A stretch of 64,000 bases of DNA from Sphingopyxis sp. LK2115 (lineage in GTDB: Bacteria; Pseudomonadota; Alphaproteobacteria; Sphingomonadales; Sphingomonadaceae), in the NCBI RefSeq assembly GCF_014595975.1, contig NZ_JABWGQ010000040.1:1-64000 (forward strand). The letters run 5' to 3'. The number at the start of each line of letters is the position of its first letter. Position 1 is the first letter of the stretch. Made by a program: the position numbers and the translations under genes. Under the pieces are notes generated by a model. It was not told where the DNA came from, did no database searches, and was given only the letters and a program-made list of their open reading frames with translations. Shown here one piece after another: positions 29,665 through 41,458 of this stretch.

Positions 29665-31671
29665 TTAGAAGCGCGCGCGAATGCCGGCGGACAGCGCGCG
29701 GCGCTCGACGGGGTAATAGATCGCCGATGCCGGGGTCACGGTGATCGCGGCGCTGATGTCGCCGATCGCCTTCTTGCCGGTGATGTTGCGGACATCGACA
29801 AAGGCGTCGATGCCCTCGGCAACCCGCGCCCCGCCGGTCACGCCCAGCAAGGCATAGCCGGGTGTCTGGACGAGGTTGCGATAGTCGGCGAACGGTCCAT
29901 CGGGCACCCACTCGACATTCGGCGCGATATGCAGCGCGTCGCTGCCGATCCGCGCTTCGGCCCGATAGACATGCTTGGGCACCACCGGCAGGCGGTTGTT
30001 GCCGAACTGGCTGTCACCCCGAAAGCGGAAGTCGCTGCAGGTATAAACCTGCCGTAGCCGCAGCCAGCCCGTCGGCGCGATTTCCAGTGCCGCCTCGACC
30101 CCCTGATGCAGCGTGCGATCGGCGTTGAAGGTCGCTGCCGGAATGCTGGCGTTGGTGGTGAATTGCAGCAATTCGCCCCTCAGCGTCGAGCGATAGAACG
30201 CGACGTCCCAGCGGACGACCCCGGCCTTGCCGCGCGTCCCGACCTCGGCCGTCCACGCCCGCTGCGGGCGAATCGTCGAGACGATCTGGCTGACCGGCGG
30301 GGTGCCGATCGTCTGGAACACTTCGCCGAAGCCCGGAAATTCGGCCGAGCGGCTGTAATTGGCAAAGAACTGCACATCGGCGTTCGGTTCGAACAGCACC
30401 CCAAGCTTGGGCGAAAAGGCGTCGAAGTCGATCCGCCCGTCGCGCGACGTCGACACATTGACGCGCCGCTTGCGGAAACCGTCAGCATAGACCCCGCCCG
30501 CGATCAAGGTCAGCTGACGGGTCGGCCGAACCCGCACCTCGCCATGGATACTGGCGGTGCGGGCGGTCTGGTCGGCATCGAACAGCAGGGCCCCGCGCCA
30601 TCCGGCGATATTGACATATTGCCGCGCGTCGGTGCTGCCGCGACGCAGTTCGCCGCCCAACGTCACCTCGACAGACCCCGCCGCATAATCGGCGCGGAAA
30701 AAGCCGCCGGCGTCGAGCGAATCCTGATCGATTACCTGAAAGATCGGGTGATACAGCGACTTGGCATTGACAAACCCGCCAACGTCGAGCCGGAACGCGC
30801 CCCAGTCGAACGAGGTGCGGTTCTGGAGCCGCAGCGACACGATATCGCGCGCCTGATCGCCCGCCACCGCCGCCGCGCTCGCCATGCGCGGCGTGGTCAG
30901 CGCCTGAGCGAGGGTCAGCGCGCCGGGGATTTCCTGTTTGATGTCATTGTAACTGGCATAGAAGCGCGTCGAAACCACGTCGCTGAGCTTCAGCCCGACA
31001 TTGCCGTGAAAGCGAAAGCTGCGCCGGTTTACATGGTCGCGGTCGCCGCTCGATGTATCGGCGCTGACGGCTCCCCATGCATCGACGCGCTCACCGGCGC
31101 CGCCCGCCGACACCAGCCCGCGCCAGCTATCGAAGCTGCCGACATCGCCGCGCAGGTAGAAACCCTCGGCGGTGCGCCCGGTCGGGGTCACGCCATTGAC
31201 CGCACCGCCGAGCGTGCCCGACCCGAAGCGCAAGGCGTTGGCGCCGCGATAGACCTCAAGATGATCGAAAAAGATCGGTTCGAGTTCCTGGAAATCGCCA
31301 TTGTCATCGGCCAGGTTGATCGGCACCCCGTCCTGCAGCAGCGTGAGCCCGCGCATATGAAAGCCGCGCGACAGCCCCGATCCGCGGATCGAAATGCGAA
31401 CCTCTTGCCCGTAACGCGGCTGGAGATAGACGCCCGGCGAAAAGGCCAGCGTGTCGCGCAAGCTGACGATCGATTTGTCGGCATAGTCCTGGTGGCGGAC
31501 GACATCGGTGCCGCCCGCGGTTTTGGCTGCGCGCTGCTCGGCTTGGTCGGCAAGCTGCGGCGCGGTGACGATGATGGTGGCGTCGGCCGCTTCGTCGGCG
31601 TGCGCGGGACTGGCGGCAAGGCTGGTGGCGAGCGCCAGCAAGGGCGCCGCGCGAGTGGCGAATATGGTCAT
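29665..31671 (-). CDS. TonB-dependent outer membrane receptor
   Basis: A 668-residue receptor for uptake of a metal chelate or metal. A signal peptide (FATRAAPLLALATSLAASPAHA) precedes a plug with YADKSIVSLRDTLAFSPGVYLQPRYGQEVRISIRGSGLSRGFHMRGLTLLQDGVPINLADDNG and FFDHLEVYRGANALRFGSGTLGGAVN, which belongs to the FecA-like group, and a barrel ending RALSAGIRARF. It is first in a PepSY/phhA-ward transcription unit, and a DUF2946-like protein lies just upstream. Neighbours suggest metal rather than sugar import; iron or copper cannot be separated. Confidence 0.92.
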   Translation of the reverse strand: MTIFATRAAPLLALATSLAASPAHADEAADATIIVTAPQLADQAEQRAAKTAGGTDVVRHQDYADKSIVSLRDTLAFSPGVYLQPRYGQEVRISIRGSGLSRGFHMRGLTLLQDGVPINLADDNGDFQELEPIFFDHLEVYRGANALRFGSGTLGGAVNGVTPTGRTAEGFYLRGDVGSFDSWRGLVSAGGAGERVDAWGAVSADTSSGDRDHVNRRSFRFHGNVGLKLSDVVSTRFYASYNDIKQEIPGALTLAQALTTPRMASAAAVAGDQARDIVSLRLQNRTSFDWGAFRLDVGGFVNAKSLYHPIFQVIDQDSLDAGGFFRADYAAGSVEVTLGGELRRGSTDARQYVNIAGWRGALLFDADQTARTASIHGEVRVRPTRQLTLIAGGVYADGFRKRRVNVSTSRDGRIDFDAFSPKLGVLFEPNADVQFFANYSRSAEFPGFGEVFQTIGTPPVSQIVSTIRPQRAWTAEVGTRGKAGVVRWDVAFYRSTLRGELLQFTTNASIPAATFNADRTLHQGVEAALEIAPTGWLRLRQVYTCSDFRFRGDSQFGNNRLPVVPKHVYRAEARIGSDALHIAPNVEWVPDGPFADYRNLVQTPGYALLGVTGGARVAEGIDAFVDVRNITGKKAIGDISAAITVTPASAIYYPVERRALSAGIRARF

Positions 31672-31734
31672 GGAAATATCTTCCCCGGAAAACTGGTATG
31701 GCGCCGCGCAAGACGGCGCGGCACATCATTCGTC

Positions 31735-31802
31735 ATTCCGGCAAAGGCCGGAATCTCGAAGCTGCGTCAGGGCGCAAGGGCGATAACCCGGCTTTCGCCG
31801 GG
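31735..31802. repeat. Two hairpins of the dispersed repeat between DUF2946 gene and TonB receptor
   Basis: ATTCCGGC-AAAG-GCCGGAAT (31735-31754) and CCCGGC-TTTC-GCCGGG (31787-31802) are two perfect short stems, separated by 32 bases, typical of the family seen elsewhere in the window. Confidence 0.7.
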
Positions 31803-31813
31803 CTGACGCGATC

Positions 31814-32206
31814 TCAGCTTAGCGATGGGGGTCCGGTGCTGGGCGGCAGCGGCGATGCGATGCCGGGGGCAAAGCCCGGCGACGGCAGCGCAAGCCGCGC
31901 GGGTTCGGGTCCGGTCGCCGCGGCAGCCAGAACCGGTGGGTCGGGAAGGATCGGCGCATGGGCGAGCGCGCCCCACGGGCAATGTTGCTGCCCTTCAATC
32001 CTGTCGTGCTCCCCGATTTTTTCGATCGGGATCGTCATCGTCGCGCCGGGATTCGCGGGGTCCGAACAGATGCGCACGGTGATCGACCCGCTTGCATCGC
32101 TTTCGATCATCCAGCCCGGCGCGACGAGCATCCGCGCCGCGAGCGCCAGCAGCACCGGCAGCAGAAGCAGGATGCCGGGACGGCGAAAGGCGGCGAGCAG
32201 GCTCAC
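31814..32206 (-). CDS. DUF2946-like small membrane/secreted protein
   Basis: About 130 residues. An N-terminal hydrophobic segment (GILLLLPVLLALAARMLVAPGWM) precedes ITVRICSD, GEHDRIEGQQHCPWGALAHAP and a Pro/Ala-rich tail. The Cys-Pro-Trp and nearby His resemble DUF2946 proteins, which often sit beside TonB-dependent copper or metal receptors. The start is uncertain: GTG at 32206 is assumed here, a TTG at 32242 is possible. Role in metal handling is inferred from position. Confidence 0.6.
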   Translation of the reverse strand: MSLLAAFRRPGILLLLPVLLALAARMLVAPGWMIESDASGSITVRICSDPANPGATMTIPIEKIGEHDRIEGQQHCPWGALAHAPILPDPPVLAAAATGPEPARLALPSPGFAPGIASPLPPSTGPPSLS

Positions 32207-32278
32207 GGCGCGCGCCCTATGGCGCGACTGCGCGGCTGGCAAGCGGACAAATTGTCCTGGCGCACGGCCCTCGCAGAT

Positions 32279-34462
<2,184 letters not shown>

Positions 34463-35152
34463 TCAATTCGCAGCGATCACCAGCACATGCACGTGTCGCC
34501 GGATGCGAAAGCCCAAGGATTCATACAGCGCGATCGCGCCCGCATTGTCGGCATAGCTGTGCAGGAAAGGCGTTTCGCCGCGCGCGACCATTTCGCGCAT
34601 GACATGGCCGATCAGCGCGCGCGCCAGCCCGCGCCCGCGGCAATCGGCCCAGGTTGCAACGCCGCTGACCTCTGCCATGCCGGGCATCAGCATCCTTTGC
34701 CCCGCCATCGCAAGCAGGCGCCCGTCTTCGCGAACCCCGAAAAAGGGCCCATAACGGTGCGTCGCCGGTCCCCACGGCCCCGGCTGGGCATGATCGGCAA
34801 GCGCCGCCATTTCGGGCGCGTCCGAATCGTGCAAAGCGATGATCGTCGGTTCGCCGTCGCGCGCCGCGGGCGGCGGTCCTTCGGCAACCATCTGCGCCAG
34901 CACCGCGCGCTTCACCTCGCGCACGCCCGGCGGCACCGGCCAGGGATCGCCCTCGACGATCCAGAGTTCGCCGTCGGCGGGCACCAGCGCAGCAAGGGCC
35001 GCCTGCGCCTCGGCGCCCGTATCGGCGGCGACCCCGAACACGCCATAGCCGCGGTCGATCCGCAGCGCCCGCGCGTCGCCCTCGGCCAGATGCGCCTGCC
35101 GCCCGGTGAGCATCGACCAGACGGGACGATCGAGGGGGTGGGGCGAGGTCAC
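34463..35152 (-). CDS. GNAT-family N-acetyltransferase
   Basis: A 229-residue acetyltransferase. The C-terminal half carries the acetyl-CoA motif SGVATWADCRGRGLARALIGHVMREMV (with the R/QxxGxG/A element) and the closing SYADNAGAIALYESLGFRIRRHVHV. The N-terminal half is less conserved. The GTG at 35152 overlaps the recN stop (GTGA), suggesting translational coupling. Substrate unknown. It sits between recN and ligA. Confidence 0.85.
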   Translation of the reverse strand: MTSPHPLDRPVWSMLTGRQAHLAEGDARALRIDRGYGVFGVAADTGAEAQAALAALVPADGELWIVEGDPWPVPPGVREVKRAVLAQMVAEGPPPAARDGEPTIIALHDSDAPEMAALADHAQPGPWGPATHRYGPFFGVREDGRLLAMAGQRMLMPGMAEVSGVATWADCRGRGLARALIGHVMREMVARGETPFLHSYADNAGAIALYESLGFRIRRHVHVLVIAAN

Positions 35153-36816
35153 GCCACCTCCAGCAGCCGCTCTGCCTGGGCACGCGCTTCCTCGGTCACC
35201 TCCGCGCCGGACAGCATCCGCGCGATTTCTTCGCGGCGGCCGCTATCGTCGAGCGCGTGGACGCTGGTGCGCGTGATGGTCCCCTCGCTCGATTTGGCGA
35301 TGACGAAGTGAAAGGCGCCTTTCGCCGCGACCTGCGGGCTGTGCGTCACCGCCAGCAACTGCTTGCCCGCACCGGCCAGTCTTGCCAGCCGCTCGCCGAT
35401 CGCGCTGGCTACCGCGCCGCCAACACCGCGGTCGATCTCGTCAAAGATAATCGTGTCGGCGCCGCCCTCTTCGGCGAGCGCGACCTTGAGCGCCAGGATG
35501 AAGCGCGACAATTCGCCGCCGCTGGCGATCCTGGCAAGCGGGGCAAAGGGCGCGCCGGGGTTGGTCGCGATCAGGAACTCGACGCGGTCCATCCCGTCGG
35601 GGCCCCAGCGGTCGGCGGGAAGCCGCTCGACGAGCGTCTGGAAACGCGCCGCGTCGAGCTTCAGGGGCGCCAGCTCGGCCGCCACGGCCGCGTCGAGCCG
35701 TGCCGCCGCCTTCGCGCGCTGGTCGGACAGCGCCGTTGCGGCGTGGGTATAGGCTGCCGCCGTTTCGGCCACCGCGGCTTCGAGCCGGGCAAGTCCCGCG
35801 CTGCCGCCCTCGATCGCGTCGAGCCGCGCGGCCAGCTCGCCCGCCAGATCGGCAAGCTCGTCGGGCTGGCGGCCATGCTTGCGCGCCATCGCGCGAAGCT
35901 CGAACAGCCGCGTCTCGGCCGCCTCGAGCCGTTCAGGGTCATATTCCAGCGCGCGCGCCGCGTCGTGCAGCTTCGTCTCGGCCTCGTCGGCCTCGATGAT
36001 CGCGCGGTCGAGCGACGCGAGCGCCTCGGCAAGCAGCGGATGGTCGCCCGCAAGCCGGTCCAGTCGCCGCGCCGCGCCGCGCAGCAGCGCAGGGCCGCCT
36101 TCGCTGCCGTCGAACGCCTGCATGATCGCGCCAAGATCGCCCGCGAGCCGTTCGCCCTTTTGCATCGCGGCGCGCGCTTCGGCCAGTTCGGCCTCTTCGC
36201 CCGGCCGCGGAGCGAGCGCCCGCAGTTCGGCGACGCAATGTTCGAGCCATTCGCGGTCGCGCTCGGCCTCGACAATGGCCGCGCGGGCGGCGGAAAGCTT
36301 CGCCTCGGCGGCGCGCCACGCGGCATGGGCGGCGGCGACCGCGGCGGTGTCGGCGCGCGCATAGGCGTCGAGCAGCGCGCGGTGCCCCGCGGGCGCGAGC
36401 AAGCCGCGGTCGTCATGCTGGCCATGGATTTCGACCAGATGCGCTCCGACCTCGCGCAGCAGCGCCGCCGAACAGGGCTGGTCGTTCAGAAAGGCGCGGC
36501 TGCCGCCGTCGGCTTTCAGCGTGCGGCGCACGATCAACGGCTCGCCGACGCCCTGCGGGATGTCATTGTCGGCCAGCAAGGCCGCAAGCGCGCTGCCCGC
36601 GGCGGGCGCGGTGAAGCTTGCGGTGACCTGTGCTTGCCCGCTCCCCTGCCGCACCAGCGCGCTGTCGGCGCGCGCGCCGAGCGCGAGGCCCAGGGCGTCG
36701 AGCAGGATCGATTTCCCGGCCCCCGTCTCGCCGGTCAGCACGCCCAGCCCGCCCTCGAAATCGAGGTCGAGCCGTTCGATCAGAACGATGTTGGCGATGG
36801 ACAATGCGGTCAGCAC
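35149..36816 (-). CDS. recN: DNA repair protein RecN
   Basis: A 555-residue SMC-like ATPase acting in double-strand break repair. Walker A GETGAGKSILLDALGLALG near residue 35, long Ala/Glu coiled-coil arms, the signature LASGGELSRFILALKVAL and Walker B TIIFDEIDRGVGGAVASAIGERLARL, with QLLAVTHSPQVAAKG at the D/H loop. Follows bamD by 32 bases. Confidence 0.96.
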   Translation of the reverse strand: MLTALSIANIVLIERLDLDFEGGLGVLTGETGAGKSILLDALGLALGARADSALVRQGSGQAQVTASFTAPAAGSALAALLADNDIPQGVGEPLIVRRTLKADGGSRAFLNDQPCSAALLREVGAHLVEIHGQHDDRGLLAPAGHRALLDAYARADTAAVAAAHAAWRAAEAKLSAARAAIVEAERDREWLEHCVAELRALAPRPGEEAELAEARAAMQKGERLAGDLGAIMQAFDGSEGGPALLRGAARRLDRLAGDHPLLAEALASLDRAIIEADEAETKLHDAARALEYDPERLEAAETRLFELRAMARKHGRQPDELADLAGELAARLDAIEGGSAGLARLEAAVAETAAAYTHAATALSDQRAKAAARLDAAVAAELAPLKLDAARFQTLVERLPADRWGPDGMDRVEFLIATNPGAPFAPLARIASGGELSRFILALKVALAEEGGADTIIFDEIDRGVGGAVASAIGERLARLAGAGKQLLAVTHSPQVAAKGAFHFVIAKSSEGTITRTSVHALDDSGRREEIARMLSGAEVTEEARAQAERLLEVA

Positions 36817-36848
36817 GCGCCGTCCTTACCGCAGAACAAAGGCAGAAT

Positions 36849-37643
36849 CTATGCGCTCGGTGCGTGTTTCTGCATCAGCTTGTACGCGCGCTCATACCAT
36901 TCATTGCCCGGATAGTTGGCACCGAGCACCGCCGCCGATTTCTTCGCTTCTTCGGGAATGCCAAGCGCAAGATAGGATTCGGTCAAACGGTAGAGCGCCT
37001 CTGGCGCGTGGCTGGTCGTCTGATATTTGTCGACGACCTCGCGAAAGCGGATCGACGCGGCGAGCCAGTTCGAGCTGCGCTGATAGAAACGCCCGATTTC
37101 CATTTCCTTGCCCGCGAGATGATCCTGCACCAGGTCGAGCTTCAGCCGCGCGTCGGCGGCATAACGGCTGTCGGGATAGCGGCGGATGATTTCGCCGAGT
37201 GCCGCCTGCGCCTGCTGCGTGATCCGCTGGTCGCGCGTCACGTCGCTGATCTGCTCATAATAGCTGAGCGCGATCAGATAATAGGCATAGGGCGCGTCCT
37301 TGTTGCCTGGATGGATCGCGAGGAAGCGCTGCGCGGCTTCGATCGCCGGGGTATATTCGCGGTCCATATAATAGCTGAACGAGCTCATCAGCTGCGCACG
37401 GCGTGCCCAGGGCGAATAGGGGTGCTGGCGCTCGACTTCGTCGAACAACGCGGCAGCCAGGCCATATTGCCCGCGGTCGAGCCGATCCTGCGCGGCGCGG
37501 TAAAGCGTGTTGACGTCGCGCGCGACATAGCGCGTATCCTGCTTGACCCCGCCGCCCCCGGCGCAGGCCGCGAGCATGGGCGTCATCACGAATGCGGCGG
37601 CGAACAGGCGCACGGCGGCGCGCGAAGGAGCAAAATGAGTCAT
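36849..37643 (-). CDS. bamD: Outer membrane assembly lipoprotein BamD
   Basis: A 264-residue lipoprotein of the Bam complex that inserts beta-barrels. Lipobox MLAACAGG with the modified Cys27; then TPR repeats (LYRAAQDRLDRGQYGLAAALFDEVERQHPYSPWARRAQLMSSFSYY, AAQRFLAIHPGNKDAPYAYYLIALSYYEQI). The ATG at 37643 starts the signal peptide; the frame upstream is not signal-like. Forms bamD-recN-(GNAT)-ligA. The lpxC gene often found upstream in relatives is not here. Confidence 0.95.
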   Translation of the reverse strand: MTHFAPSRAAVRLFAAAFVMTPMLAACAGGGGVKQDTRYVARDVNTLYRAAQDRLDRGQYGLAAALFDEVERQHPYSPWARRAQLMSSFSYYMDREYTPAIEAAQRFLAIHPGNKDAPYAYYLIALSYYEQISDVTRDQRITQQAQAALGEIIRRYPDSRYAADARLKLDLVQDHLAGKEMEIGRFYQRSSNWLAASIRFREVVDKYQTTSHAPEALYRLTESYLALGIPEEAKKSAAVLGANYPGNEWYERAYKLMQKHAPSA

Positions 37644-37740
37644 GCGCGCGGTATAGCCACAGCGCGGATGAACGCAAAATAAATGATGGGCGCCCCGTCG
37701 GGTTTCGACATCGCCTTGCGGGAACAAGCGGCAGGCCGCC

Positions 37741-38445
37741 TCATCCCGCCTTGACCACACAGCCCGCTGGCGCATCGGCCGGCGCGGGCACGCGGCGCGC
37801 CGTCCTGATCGTCACATGCGGGTCAAGAATCTGCCCCGCCATCACCCCCTCGCCTGCGGTGGGCGATATCGGCGCGTTGAAGATTGCTGCGGCGACATCG
37901 GCGCCCGCGACGATTTCGCCGAACACGGCAAAACCGGCGCCGTCGCCCCCCGGCGCATCGGCGTCAAAGCCCTTGATGTCGGAGAGCAGCAGGAAAAAGT
38001 CGGTGGTTGCGTCACCGGGATTGAGCCGCGCCATCGACAGCGCGCCCTTGCAATTGGTGAGGCCGGTGCTGGTTGTCGGCTCGTGCGCGATGGGCGGGAA
38101 GTTCTTTCTTGCATCGCCACGATTGCCCGCCTGGATCAGCTGGTTCGCAGGCCCCCAGCTTCGGGTCGAGCGATAGAATTGGAACCCGTCCATCCGCTTC
38201 GTATCGACATAGCGAAGGAAATTGGCGGCGGTGACCGGCGCGCGCTTGTCCTCGATCCGCACGGTAATCGTGCCAAGATCGGTGGTAAGCGCGACATGGG
38301 GCCGCGTGTCGACCGCGACGACCGGCGCGACGGGCGCGGGCACCGGCGGCACGGCCGGCGGCAACTGCGTGGCCTGCGGGGGAAGTGACGGCGATTGGGC
38401 GGCGAAGAAGAAGATGGCGACAAGGTTCAGCATAACCCCGATCAT
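37741..38445 (-). CDS. Periplasmic peptidyl-prolyl isomerase (cyclophilin type)
   Basis: A 234-residue cyclophilin-fold protein with an N-terminal hydrophobic segment (IGVMLNLVAIFFFAAQS), a Pro-rich linker, and a core DLGTITVRIEDKRAPVTAANFLRYVDTKRMDGFQFYRS, SMARLNPGDATTDFFLLLSD and FAVFGEIVAGADVAAAI. The SMAR stretch stands where canonical cyclophilins have the active-site segment. The ATG at 38445 begins the hydrophobic stretch; the frame upstream is unlike a signal. Confidence 0.88.
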   Translation of the reverse strand: MIGVMLNLVAIFFFAAQSPSLPPQATQLPPAVPPVPAPVAPVVAVDTRPHVALTTDLGTITVRIEDKRAPVTAANFLRYVDTKRMDGFQFYRSTRSWGPANQLIQAGNRGDARKNFPPIAHEPTTSTGLTNCKGALSMARLNPGDATTDFFLLLSDIKGFDADAPGGDGAGFAVFGEIVAGADVAAAIFNAPISPTAGEGVMAGQILDPHVTIRTARRVPAPADAPAGCVVKAG

Positions 38446-38557
38446 AAACGCATCTGCGCCGCCGACGCGAGTGCTTTCCTGTCGCCCGGCGACGGGCCGG
38501 TCCGCCTTGGGCAGGGACCGGCCTTGTCCATTCCCCACCCCAAAGCCGCCATTCCGC

Positions 38558-38585
38558 AAAAAAGGGGCCGCCTCTCGGCAGCCCC
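38558..38585 (-). terminator. Intrinsic terminator after pnp
   Basis: On the minus strand GGGGCTGCC pairs with GGCGGCCCC (one G-U) around a GAGA tetraloop, followed by six T residues, 25 bases past the pnp stop. Confidence 0.9.
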
Positions 38586-38609
38586 TTCGCTGTTCGCCTA
38601 TCGAAAGAC

Positions 38610-40904
38610 TCAGTCTTTCAGAAAGTCGGGCACATGGCCCTGGTCTTCCGGGCCTTCGCTGCGTTCACGGCGGGACCCGCGATCGCCGCCGTCACGACGC
38701 GGGCCACGGTCGCGGCCGCCGCGGCCGCGGTCGCCGCGGTTCTCGCCGTCACGCCGCGGACCGCGATCACCGCGCGGTTCACGCGCCGGGCGGGTATCTT
38801 CGAGTTCCTCGCCAGTATCCTGATCGACGACGCGCATCGACAGGCGAACCTTGCCGCGCGGATCGATCTCGAGCACCTTGACCTTGACCTCCTGCCCTTC
38901 GGACAGGACGTCGGTGACCTTTTCGACACGTTCATTCCTGATTTCCGAAACATGGACAAGGCCGTCCTTGCCGCCCATGAAGTTCACGAACGCCCCGAAA
39001 TCGACAAGATTGACGACCTTGCCGTCATAGATTTTGCCGACTTCCGCTTCCTCGACAATGCCCGCGATCCATTTGCGCGCCGCCTCGATCTGGTCGAGGT
39101 CGCTCGACGAAATCTTGATGAGGCCTTCGTCGTCGATGTCGACCTTGGCGCCGGTGGTCGCGACGATCTCGCGGATCACCTTGCCGCCGGTGCCGATGAC
39201 GTCGCGGATCTTTGCCTTGTCGATCTGCATCGTTTCGATCCGCGGCGCGTGCGCCGACAATTCGCTGCGGACTTCGCCGAGCGCCTTGTTCATCTCACCC
39301 AGGATGTGCGCGCGGCCTTCCTTGGCCTGCGCGAGCGCAGCCTCGAAGATTTCGCGCGTGATGCCCGCGATCTTGATGTCCATCTGCATCGTGGTGATGC
39401 CTTCGGACGTGCCCGCGACCTTGAAATCCATGTCGCCAAGGTGATCCTCGTCGCCCAGAATATCGCTGAGGATCGCATAATCCTTGCCCTCAAGGATCAG
39501 GCCCATCGCGATGCCCGACACGGGACGCTTGATCGGCACGCCGGCGTCCATCATCGCGAGCGAACCGCCGCACACCGACGCCATCGACGACGAACCGTTC
39601 GATTCGGTGATGTCGCTGGTCAGACGGATGGTATAGGGGAACTCATCCTTCGTCGGCAGCACCGGATGCAACGCCCGCCACGCAAGCTTGCCATGACCGA
39701 CTTCGCGGCGGCCGGGCGCGCCAAAGCGGCCGACTTCACCGACCGAATAGGGCGGGAAGTTATAGTGCAGCATGAAATGCTGATACGACAGCCCGTTGAG
39801 ACCATCGATCATCTGTTCGGCATCCTTGGTGCCGAGCGTGCAGGTCGCGATCGTCTGCGTCTCGCCACGGGTGAACAGCGCCGAGCCGTGCGCGCGGGGC
39901 AGGAAGTGCGTTTCGGCGACGATCGGGCGGATCTGCGTGGTGGTGCGGCCGTCGATGCGCTTGCCTTCCTTCAGGATCGCGGTGCGGACGATTTCGGCTT
40001 CGAGCTTCTTGGTAAGCTTGATTCCCGCCATCACGGCCTGCGGGTCGAGCCCGTCCTCGGCGAACATCGCCTTCGCCTTGTCGCGCGCGGCATTGAGCGC
40101 GTTCGAGCGCGCCGACTTGTCGGTGAGCTTGTAAGCGGCGGCAATATCCTTGCCGATCAGCTTCTTGAGCTTGTCCTTGAGCGCGGCATTGTCGTCCGAA
40201 GGTGCGATCTCCCAGGGATCCTTCGCGGCCTGTTCGGCAAGCTTGATGATCGCCTTGACGACCTCCTTGCACGCATCGTGCGCGAACATCACCGCGCCCA
40301 GCATGACCTCTTCCGACAGCTCATTGGCCTCGGATTCGACCATCATCACCGCGTCGTGCGTCGCCGCGACGACCAGGTCGAGGTCGCCTTCGGCAACCTG
40401 TTCGTCGGTGGGGTTAAGGATATATTCGCCGTTCAGATAACCGACGCGCACCGCGCCGATCGGGCCCATGAAGGGGACGCCCGAAATGGTGAGCGCGGCC
40501 GATGCGGCGACCATCGCGAGGATGTCGGGCTCATTGTGGCCGTCATAGCTCAGAACCTGGGCAATGGCGTTGATTTCGTTATAGAAACCTTCGGGAAACA
40601 GCGGGCGGATCGGGCGGTCGATCAGGCGGCTGACCAGGGTTTCCTTTTCGGTCGCGCCGCGCTCGCGCTTGAAGAAGCCGCCGGGGATGCGCCCTGCGGC
40701 TGAATATTTTTCCTGATAATGGACGGTGAGCGGAAAGAAATCCTGCCCCTCCTTCACCGACTTCGCGGCGGTCACGGCGCACAGCACGACCGTTTCGCCC
40801 AGCGTCGCCATCACGGCGCCGTCGGCCTGACGGGCAACCTTGCCCGTTTCGAGCGTCAGCGTTTCACCGCCCCACTCGATCGATACTTTTTTCACGTCAA
40901 ACAT
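38610..40904 (-). CDS. pnp: Polynucleotide phosphorylase
   Basis: A 764-residue 3'-5' exoribonuclease that phosphorolytically degrades RNA. Two RNase PH domains (the second with [25 protein letters not shown] and [15 protein letters not shown]-type sequence), KH domain ([29 protein letters not shown]) and S1 domain ([20 protein letters not shown]). After S1 there is a roughly 60-residue Arg/Gly/Asp-rich tail (for example [15 protein letters not shown]) ending DFLKD. Downstream of rpsO on the same strand, as in most bacteria. Confidence 0.97.
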   Translation of the reverse strand: MFDVKKVSIEWGGETLTLETGKVARQADGAVMATLGETVVLCAVTAAKSVKEGQDFFPLTVHYQEKYSAAGRIPGGFFKRERGATEKETLVSRLIDRPIRPLFPEGFYNEINAIAQVLSYDGHNEPDILAMVAASAALTISGVPFMGPIGAVRVGYLNGEYILNPTDEQVAEGDLDLVVAATHDAVMMVESEANELSEEVMLGAVMFAHDACKEVVKAIIKLAEQAAKDPWEIAPSDDNAALKDKLKKLIGKDIAAAYKLTDKSARSNALNAARDKAKAMFAEDGLDPQAVMAGIKLTKKLEAEIVRTAILKEGKRIDGRTTTQIRPIVAETHFLPRAHGSALFTRGETQTIATCTLGTKDAEQMIDGLNGLSYQHFMLHYNFPPYSVGEVGRFGAPGRREVGHGKLAWRALHPVLPTKDEFPYTIRLTSDITESNGSSSMASVCGGSLAMMDAGVPIKRPVSGIAMGLILEGKDYAILSDILGDEDHLGDMDFKVAGTSEGITTMQMDIKIAGITREIFEAALAQAKEGRAHILGEMNKALGEVRSELSAHAPRIETMQIDKAKIRDVIGTGGKVIREIVATTGAKVDIDDEGLIKISSSDLDQIEAARKWIAGIVEEAEVGKIYDGKVVNLVDFGAFVNFMGGKDGLVHVSEIRNERVEKVTDVLSEGQEVKVKVLEIDPRGKVRLSMRVVDQDTGEELEDTRPAREPRGDRGPRRDGENRGDRGRGGRDRGPRRDGGDRGSRRERSEGPEDQGHVPDFLKD

Positions 40905-41039
40905 GCTTTTTCCTTCGCCCGCCGGGCCCTATGCCGGGCGGGGCCTCTGATTCCGGGCAATCCGGCCCGGGGCGGTGCGGGGCGCTTTGATGCCCCAATG
41001 GCGGTCCCGCCGGATGCGGGAGCGGCCCTTGTTCCTTCC

Positions 41040-41110
41040 GTCGCCCCCGCGAAGACGGGGGCCGCGATCGGCCTTGACGGTCGCTGAAGGCTTGCAGCGA
41101 TCCCCCGCCG
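41040..41110. repeat. Dispersed hairpin repeat between rpsO and pnp
   Basis: The 24 bases at 41040-41063 match the glyS-internal repeat (6168-6191) with one difference. The spacer continues with a further ATCCCCCGCC/CGGGGA arm. It is the main content of the rpsO-pnp gap. Confidence 0.8.
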
Positions 41111-41132
41111 CGGGGAATACGCCATATGTAAA

Positions 41133-41154
41133 CGGCCCCCGTTACCGGGGGCCG
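41133..41154. terminator. Hairpin after rpsO
   Basis: CGGCCCCC (41133-41140) and GGGGGCCG (41147-41154) form an 8-bp perfect stem just downstream of the rpsO stop. The T-tract is short, so read-through to pnp is likely; it may be a processing site (RNase III-like). Confidence 0.55.
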
Positions 41155-41164
41155 AACGATTGCG

Positions 41165-41434
41165 TCACTTACGCAGACCCAGCTTCGCGATCAGTGCCGA
41201 ATAGCGGGCCTCGTCCTTCTTCTTCAGATAGTCGAGGAGGCTGCGGCGCTTGTTGACCATCATCAACAGGCCGCGGCGGCTGTGGTTGTCCTTGTGGTGC
41301 GCCTTGAAATGCTCGGTCAGCGCGTTGATGCGGTCGGTCAGGATCGCGACCTGGACTTCCGGCGAACCGGTATCGCCCTTTGCACGGGCATTGTCCTTGA
41401 TGACTTCGGCTTTGCGCTCGGCGGTAATCGACAT
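41165..41434 (-). CDS. rpsO: 30S ribosomal protein S15
   Basis: An 89-residue 16S rRNA-binding protein: [53 protein letters not shown]. The ATG at 41434 has GAGGAAG upstream. It lies 24 bases after truB on the same strand. Confidence 0.97.
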   Translation of the reverse strand: MSITAERKAEVIKDNARAKGDTGSPEVQVAILTDRINALTEHFKAHHKDNHSRRGLLMMVNKRRSLLDYLKKKDEARYSALIAKLGLRK

Positions 41435-41458
41435 GGTTTCTTCCTCGAACATCGTGTC

